In this document: positions 36,364 through 39,426 of the stretch, one piece after another | How the letters are laid out: the number at the start of each line of letters is the position of its first letter | How positions within the stretch are numbered: position 1 is the first letter of the stretch | From: Synechococcus sp. SP2 MAG | GTDB lineage: Bacteria; Cyanobacteriota; Cyanobacteriia; PCC-6307; Cyanobiaceae | Assembly: GCA_030756895.1 (NCBI GenBank) | Contig: JAVBIX010000004.1 | Coordinates: 1-39,426 of the forward strand | Reading direction: 5' to 3' | DNA length: 39,426 nucleotides | Notes under the pieces: generated by a model | Told to the model about the DNA's origin: nothing | Databases searched by the model: none | Seen by the model: only the letters and a program-made list of their open reading frames with translations | Program-made: the position numbers and the translations under genes

Positions 36364-36851
36364 CGGGCGATGGCGTCCCGCGTTTCTTTTTTGACCTGCT
36401 TGTCTTTGGCAGCGGCCCGCTTGTCATGGAGCTTGCGTCCCTTGCCCAAGCCGATGGTCACCTTGATCCAGGACCCCTGCAGGTGCAGATTGAGTGGGAT
36501 CAGGGTGAGCCCTTTTTGTTCGAGGTGACCCCGCAATTTGTCGATTTCGCGGCGATGGGCGAGTAGCCGCCTCACCCGAAGTGGCTCGTGGTTGAAATAG
36601 CGGCTGGCGTGGGTGTGCGGGGAGATGTGAACGTTATGGAGGTGCAGTTCGCCGCGTCTGATCAGGCAGAAGCCATCGCGAAGATTGGCCTGCCCCGCAC
36701 GCACCGACTTCACCTCGGTCCCCAAAAGTTCGATTCCCGTTTCTAGGGTTTCGAGGATCTCGTACTGGTGTCTCGCCAGCCGGTTGTCGGCCAGCAGGCG
36801 GTTGGCCGCTGCTCTTGCCGCTGCACTCTTCTTGCCGCCTCCCTTGCCCAT
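36357..36851 (-). CDS. smpB: SsrA-binding protein SmpB
   Basis: Partner of tmRNA in rescuing stalled ribosomes. The 164-residue protein has the conserved core: [40 protein letters not shown], then [32 protein letters not shown] and [28 protein letters not shown], followed by a basic tail ending AIARY. Start ATG 36851; the N-terminus has a Lys/Ala-rich segment ([18 protein letters not shown]). No tmRNA gene was found in the window. The 3' end overlaps the kinase-like gene by seven bases. It diverges from ruvB with 64 bases between starts. Confidence 0.97.
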   Translation of the reverse strand: MGKGGGKKSAAARAAANRLLADNRLARHQYEILETLETGIELLGTEVKSVRAGQANLRDGFCLIRRGELHLHNVHISPHTHASRYFNHEPLRVRRLLAHRREIDKLRGHLEQKGLTLIPLNLHLQGSWIKVTIGLGKGRKLHDKRAAAKDKQVKKETRDAIARY

Positions 36852-36915
36852 CTCGCGTCAGGCCCCACGGCCGATCGGTCTCCCGACCTTATCCAGCTAT
36901 CGGTACCCTGCGACC

Positions 36916-37995
36916 ATGGCGATTGTTTCTTCCAACGCTGGATCCTCCAAAGGAGCTCCCCGACCGAAGCCGTCGCGGGTGGTGGATGCAACGCGCCAGC
37001 AGGATGAATCGGCCGAGCTGAGCCCGAATAAGGAAGACGGTCTTAGGCCGCGTCGTCTCGACGATTACATCGGCCAGCGCGAACTCAAGCAAGTGCTGGG
37101 GATTGCCATTCAGGCGGCGATGGGGCGAGGTGAGGCCCTCGACCATGTGTTGCTGTATGGCCCTCCGGGCTTAGGTAAAACCACCATGGCGATGGTGTTG
37201 GCTGAGGAATTAGGGGTCACTTGCCGGATTACCAGCGCTCCTGCCCTGGAGCGCCCCCGCGACATTGTTGGCCTGCTCGTGAACCTGCAGCCGAAGGAGG
37301 TGCTCTTTATTGATGAGATTCATCGGCTCACCCGCGTTGCCGAAGAGCTCCTCTATCCGGCGATGGAAGACCGCCGCCTTGATCTCACCGTTGGCAAAGG
37401 CAGTACGGCGCGAACGCGAGCCCTGGAGTTGCCCCCCTTCACGCTGGTGGGTGCCACGACAAGGGCCGGTGCACTGAGTTCTCCTCTGCGTGATCGCTTT
37501 GGACTGATTCAGCGCCTGGAGTTTTACGGACAAGACGATCTACAAGCGATTGTGATGCGGGCGGCTGGTTTGTTGTCGCTGCAGCTTTCGCCTGAGGCGT
37601 GCGCAGAGATTGCCCGACGTTGTCGGGGCACCCCCCGGATTGCCAATCGCCTGTTGCGCCGGGTGCGGGATGTGGCCTGTGTGCGTGAGGTGTTTGGCTG
37701 CATCGATGTGCACTTGGTGGATGAAGCACTCACGCTGCATCGTGTGGATGGCAAGGGCCTTGATGCCAGTGACCGTCGCCTTTTGGAGCTGTTGCTTCAG
37801 TCCCATGGAGGCGGTCCCGTCGGTCTCGACACCCTGGCCGCGGCGCTTGGCGAGGATCCCACCACCTTGGAAGCCGTGGTGGAGCCGTACTTGCTTCAGC
37901 TCGGCTTTCTACAGCGCACCCCCCGTGGACGGGTGGTGACTGCAGCTGGCCGCGGCCACCTGGGCTGGCCTGCGGATGAGGGAGATGCGGCATGA
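36916..37995 (+). CDS. ruvB: Holliday junction DNA helicase RuvB
   Basis: AAA+ motor that drives branch migration of Holliday junctions with RuvA. Walker A is [11 protein letters not shown], Walker [10 protein letters not shown], sensor I GATTRAG, the arginine-finger region SPLRDRFG, and the C-terminal winged-helix domain with [13 protein letters not shown]. It has an N-terminal extension of about 45 residues before [11 protein letters not shown], which is common in cyanobacteria. ATG at 36916 gives 359 residues; the frame is open to 36685 but those codons lie inside smpB on the other strand. The stop overlaps the TPR gene start by four bases (ATGA). Confidence 0.98.
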   Translation: MAIVSSNAGSSKGAPRPKPSRVVDATRQQDESAELSPNKEDGLRPRRLDDYIGQRELKQVLGIAIQAAMGRGEALDHVLLYGPPGLGKTTMAMVLAEELGVTCRITSAPALERPRDIVGLLVNLQPKEVLFIDEIHRLTRVAEELLYPAMEDRRLDLTVGKGSTARTRALELPPFTLVGATTRAGALSSPLRDRFGLIQRLEFYGQDDLQAIVMRAAGLLSLQLSPEACAEIARRCRGTPRIANRLLRRVRDVACVREVFGCIDVHLVDEALTLHRVDGKGLDASDRRLLELLLQSHGGGPVGLDTLAAALGEDPTTLEAVVEPYLLQLGFLQRTPRGRVVTAAGRGHLGWPADEGDAA

Positions 37996-38807
37996 AATTT
38001 GATCTCAAGCGTTGGTTCTCCGTCTTGTTGGTTGCCTTCGGGGTTGTGGTGTTGCTTGGGGCTGATCCAGCTTTTGCTGAAGCGCTTCCTAAGGATCAGC
38101 ACCGTCAATTGTTTGAACAGGCCCTGCGCTTCAGCCGTCAGGGCGACCCGCAGCAAGCTTTAGAAGGATGGGATCGGGTGCTGGAGCTGGCTCCGGATGA
38201 CGCTGCTGCCTGGAGCAACCGCGGCAATGTCCGTTTGGTCTTAGGTGATACCGAGGGGGCGATCGCCGATCAAACCAAGGCGATTGAGCTCGCTCCAGAG
38301 GAAGCTGACCCCCACCTCAATCGAGGCACGGCTGAGGAGGCCTTGCAGGATTGGGCGGCAGCCGAGCAGGATTACAACTGGATTTTGAAGAGGGATCCTC
38401 AAGATGCTTCGGCGCTCTACAACCTCGGCAACGTGCGCGGCTCAGAAGGCGATTGGGAATCCGCTGAATCTCTCTATGGGCGCGCCGCAGAGGCCCGTCC
38501 TGGGTTTGCGATGGCGCGCTCCAGCAGGGCCTTGGCCCTCTACCAACTCGAGGCCTTTGACGAAGCTGAGCGGGAGATGCGCAATTTGATTCGTCGTTAT
38601 CCGATGTTTGCTGATGCGCGGGCTGGCTTAAGTGCTCTGCTTTGGATCCGTGGTTCTAAGGGTGAGGCCGAAAGCAACTGGGCAGCAGCCTCTGGTTTGG
38701 ATCCCAGTTATCGCGAAGCCGATTGGTTGCTCCAGGTGCGTCGTTGGCCGCCACGCCCTGTTGCTGACTTACAACGTTTGCTGGCTCTGGAGATGGAGAG
38801 TTCATGA
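37992..38807 (+). CDS. Exported or membrane-anchored TPR protein
   Basis: 271-residue protein with an N-terminal signal sequence ([29 protein letters not shown], likely cleaved after about residue 29), then tandem tetratricopeptide repeats from about residue 36 to 245 (for example [36 protein letters not shown] and the [28 protein letters not shown] unit). TPRs mediate protein-protein binding; comparable luminal TPR proteins assist photosystem assembly in cyanobacteria, but nothing here shows that role. It is translationally coupled to ruvB before it and to the amidohydrolase after it (ATGA in both cases). Confidence 0.88.
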   Translation: MKFDLKRWFSVLLVAFGVVVLLGADPAFAEALPKDQHRQLFEQALRFSRQGDPQQALEGWDRVLELAPDDAAAWSNRGNVRLVLGDTEGAIADQTKAIELAPEEADPHLNRGTAEEALQDWAAAEQDYNWILKRDPQDASALYNLGNVRGSEGDWESAESLYGRAAEARPGFAMARSSRALALYQLEAFDEAEREMRNLIRRYPMFADARAGLSALLWIRGSKGEAESNWAAASGLDPSYREADWLLQVRRWPPRPVADLQRLLALEMESS

Positions 38808-39426
38808 CCACCACCACTCCCCCTCTTCAACAGCGGCTTGAGGCGATCTTGCCCGAGTTGATCGAGCTGCGACGCCATCTCCATGCCCATCCGGAATTGA
38901 GTGGGGAAGAGCATCAAACCGCAGCGCTTATTTCCGGAGAGTTGCGTCAGTACGGCTGGCGTGTTCGTGAAGGGGTGGGGCGCACCGGTGTGATGGCGGA
39001 GCTTGGGCCTCAGAGCGGTCCGCAGTTGGGGCTGCGCGTGGATATGGACGCGTTACCCGTAGAGGAACGCACGGATTTGCCCTATGCCTCCCTGCGGCAA
39101 GGGGTCATGCACGCTTGCGGCCATGACTTGCACAGTTGTATCGGCTTGGGGGTTGCACGCTTGTTGGCGCAGGAGGCGTCATTGCCAGTGGGGATGCGCC
39201 TTTTGTTCCAGCCTGCTGAGGAGCTTGCGCAAGGTGCCCGCTGGATGCGCGCTGATGGTGCGACCGATGGTCTTAGCGCCCTATTTGGCGTGCATGTGTT
39301 CCCTTCTTTGCCGGTGGGCACGATCGGGGTGCGCAGCGGCAGCTTGACGGCTGCTGCTGGTGAATTGGAAATCGAAGTGATCGGTGAAGGCGGTCATGGA
39401 GCGAGGCCCCATCAATCCGTTGATGC
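38804..39426 (+). CDS. M20-family amidohydrolase (hippurate/amino-acid-conjugate hydrolase type), N-terminal part
   Basis: The first 207 codons of a zinc-type M20 peptidase; the frame is still open at the window edge. The family marks are present in order: ELRRHLHAHPELSGEE near the N-terminus, LRVDMDALPVEE, the metal-binding MHACGHDLH, and LLFQPAEELAQGARWM with the catalytic Glu pair. These fit the IAA-amino-acid hydrolase/hippuricase-like branch (M20D), which removes acyl groups from amino acids; the substrate is unknown. The ATG at 38804 overlaps the TPR stop (ATGA), so it is read from the same transcript as ruvB and the TPR gene. Confidence 0.93.
   Translation, partial: MTTTTPPLQQRLEAILPELIELRRHLHAHPELSGEEHQTAALISGELRQYGWRVREGVGRTGVMAELGPQSGPQLGLRVDMDALPVEERTDLPYASLRQGVMHACGHDLHSCIGLGVARLLAQEASLPVGMRLLFQPAEELAQGARWMRADGATDGLSALFGVHVFPSLPVGTIGVRSGSLTAAAGELEIEVIGEGGHGARPHQSVD

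Overview
The window looks like ordinary chromosome of a marine picocyanobacterium of the Synechococcus/Cyanobium group. The evidence is the protein set and its style: a group 2 sigma factor, an RpaB/Ycf27-like response regulator, a 350-residue MreB, a cyanobacterial GntR-type regulator, and an egtB-egtD (hercynine) cluster with its two cyanobacterial companion proteins. Gene density is very high and base composition is moderate and even. Genes often overlap by 1-4 bases or meet tail to tail with overlapping ends. I saw no transposase, integrase, CRISPR array, rRNA or tRNA. This assignment is inference from gene content; no search was run.

Layout. 1-3.7 kb: the end of secA, then cysE and a GntR-type regulator on the minus strand, a dienelactone-hydrolase-like enzyme on plus, and infC on minus. 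3.7-7.9 kb: miaA (upstream of infC on minus) diverges from a plus-strand run of gyrB, a small exported SH3-like protein and two tandem crcB fluoride-channel genes. 7.8-11 kb: a glutathione peroxidase, the Mg2+ channel mgtE and a group 2 sigma factor. 10.9-16.2 kb: a minus-strand efflux operon (lipoprotein adaptor, RND pump, alpha/beta hydrolase). 16.4-21.2 kb: a membrane-protein gene split by an in-frame TAG, mutY with a C-terminal Nudix domain, a PfkB sugar kinase, a 61-residue membrane protein and a sodium:solute symporter. 21.1-24.7 kb: tsaE diverging from ahcY, a strong terminator, an AT-rich gap with a possible 22-residue membrane peptide, dedA, and ssb. 24.8-28.5 kb: mreB, mreC, mreD and an orphan solute-binding lipoprotein. 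28.6-31.2 kb: the response regulator, lysS and a small basic protein. 31.2-34.2 kb: the minus-strand egtB-egtD-small protein-coiled-coil protein operon. 34.3-39.4 kb: a degenerate protein-kinase-like membrane protein, smpB, ruvB, a TPR protein and the start of an M20 amidohydrolase.

Most genes are housekeeping: secretion, translation, DNA topology and repair, cell shape, methyl cycle. The most interesting parts are the four-gene hercynine operon, which carries two proteins of unknown biochemical role and no recognisable late ergothioneine genes; the degenerate kinase diverging from it; a perfect 30-bp zero-loop palindrome inside the hydrolase gene; the TAG-split membrane gene; the MutY protein with a near-complete Nudix box; and several translationally coupled pairs that suggest untested partnerships.
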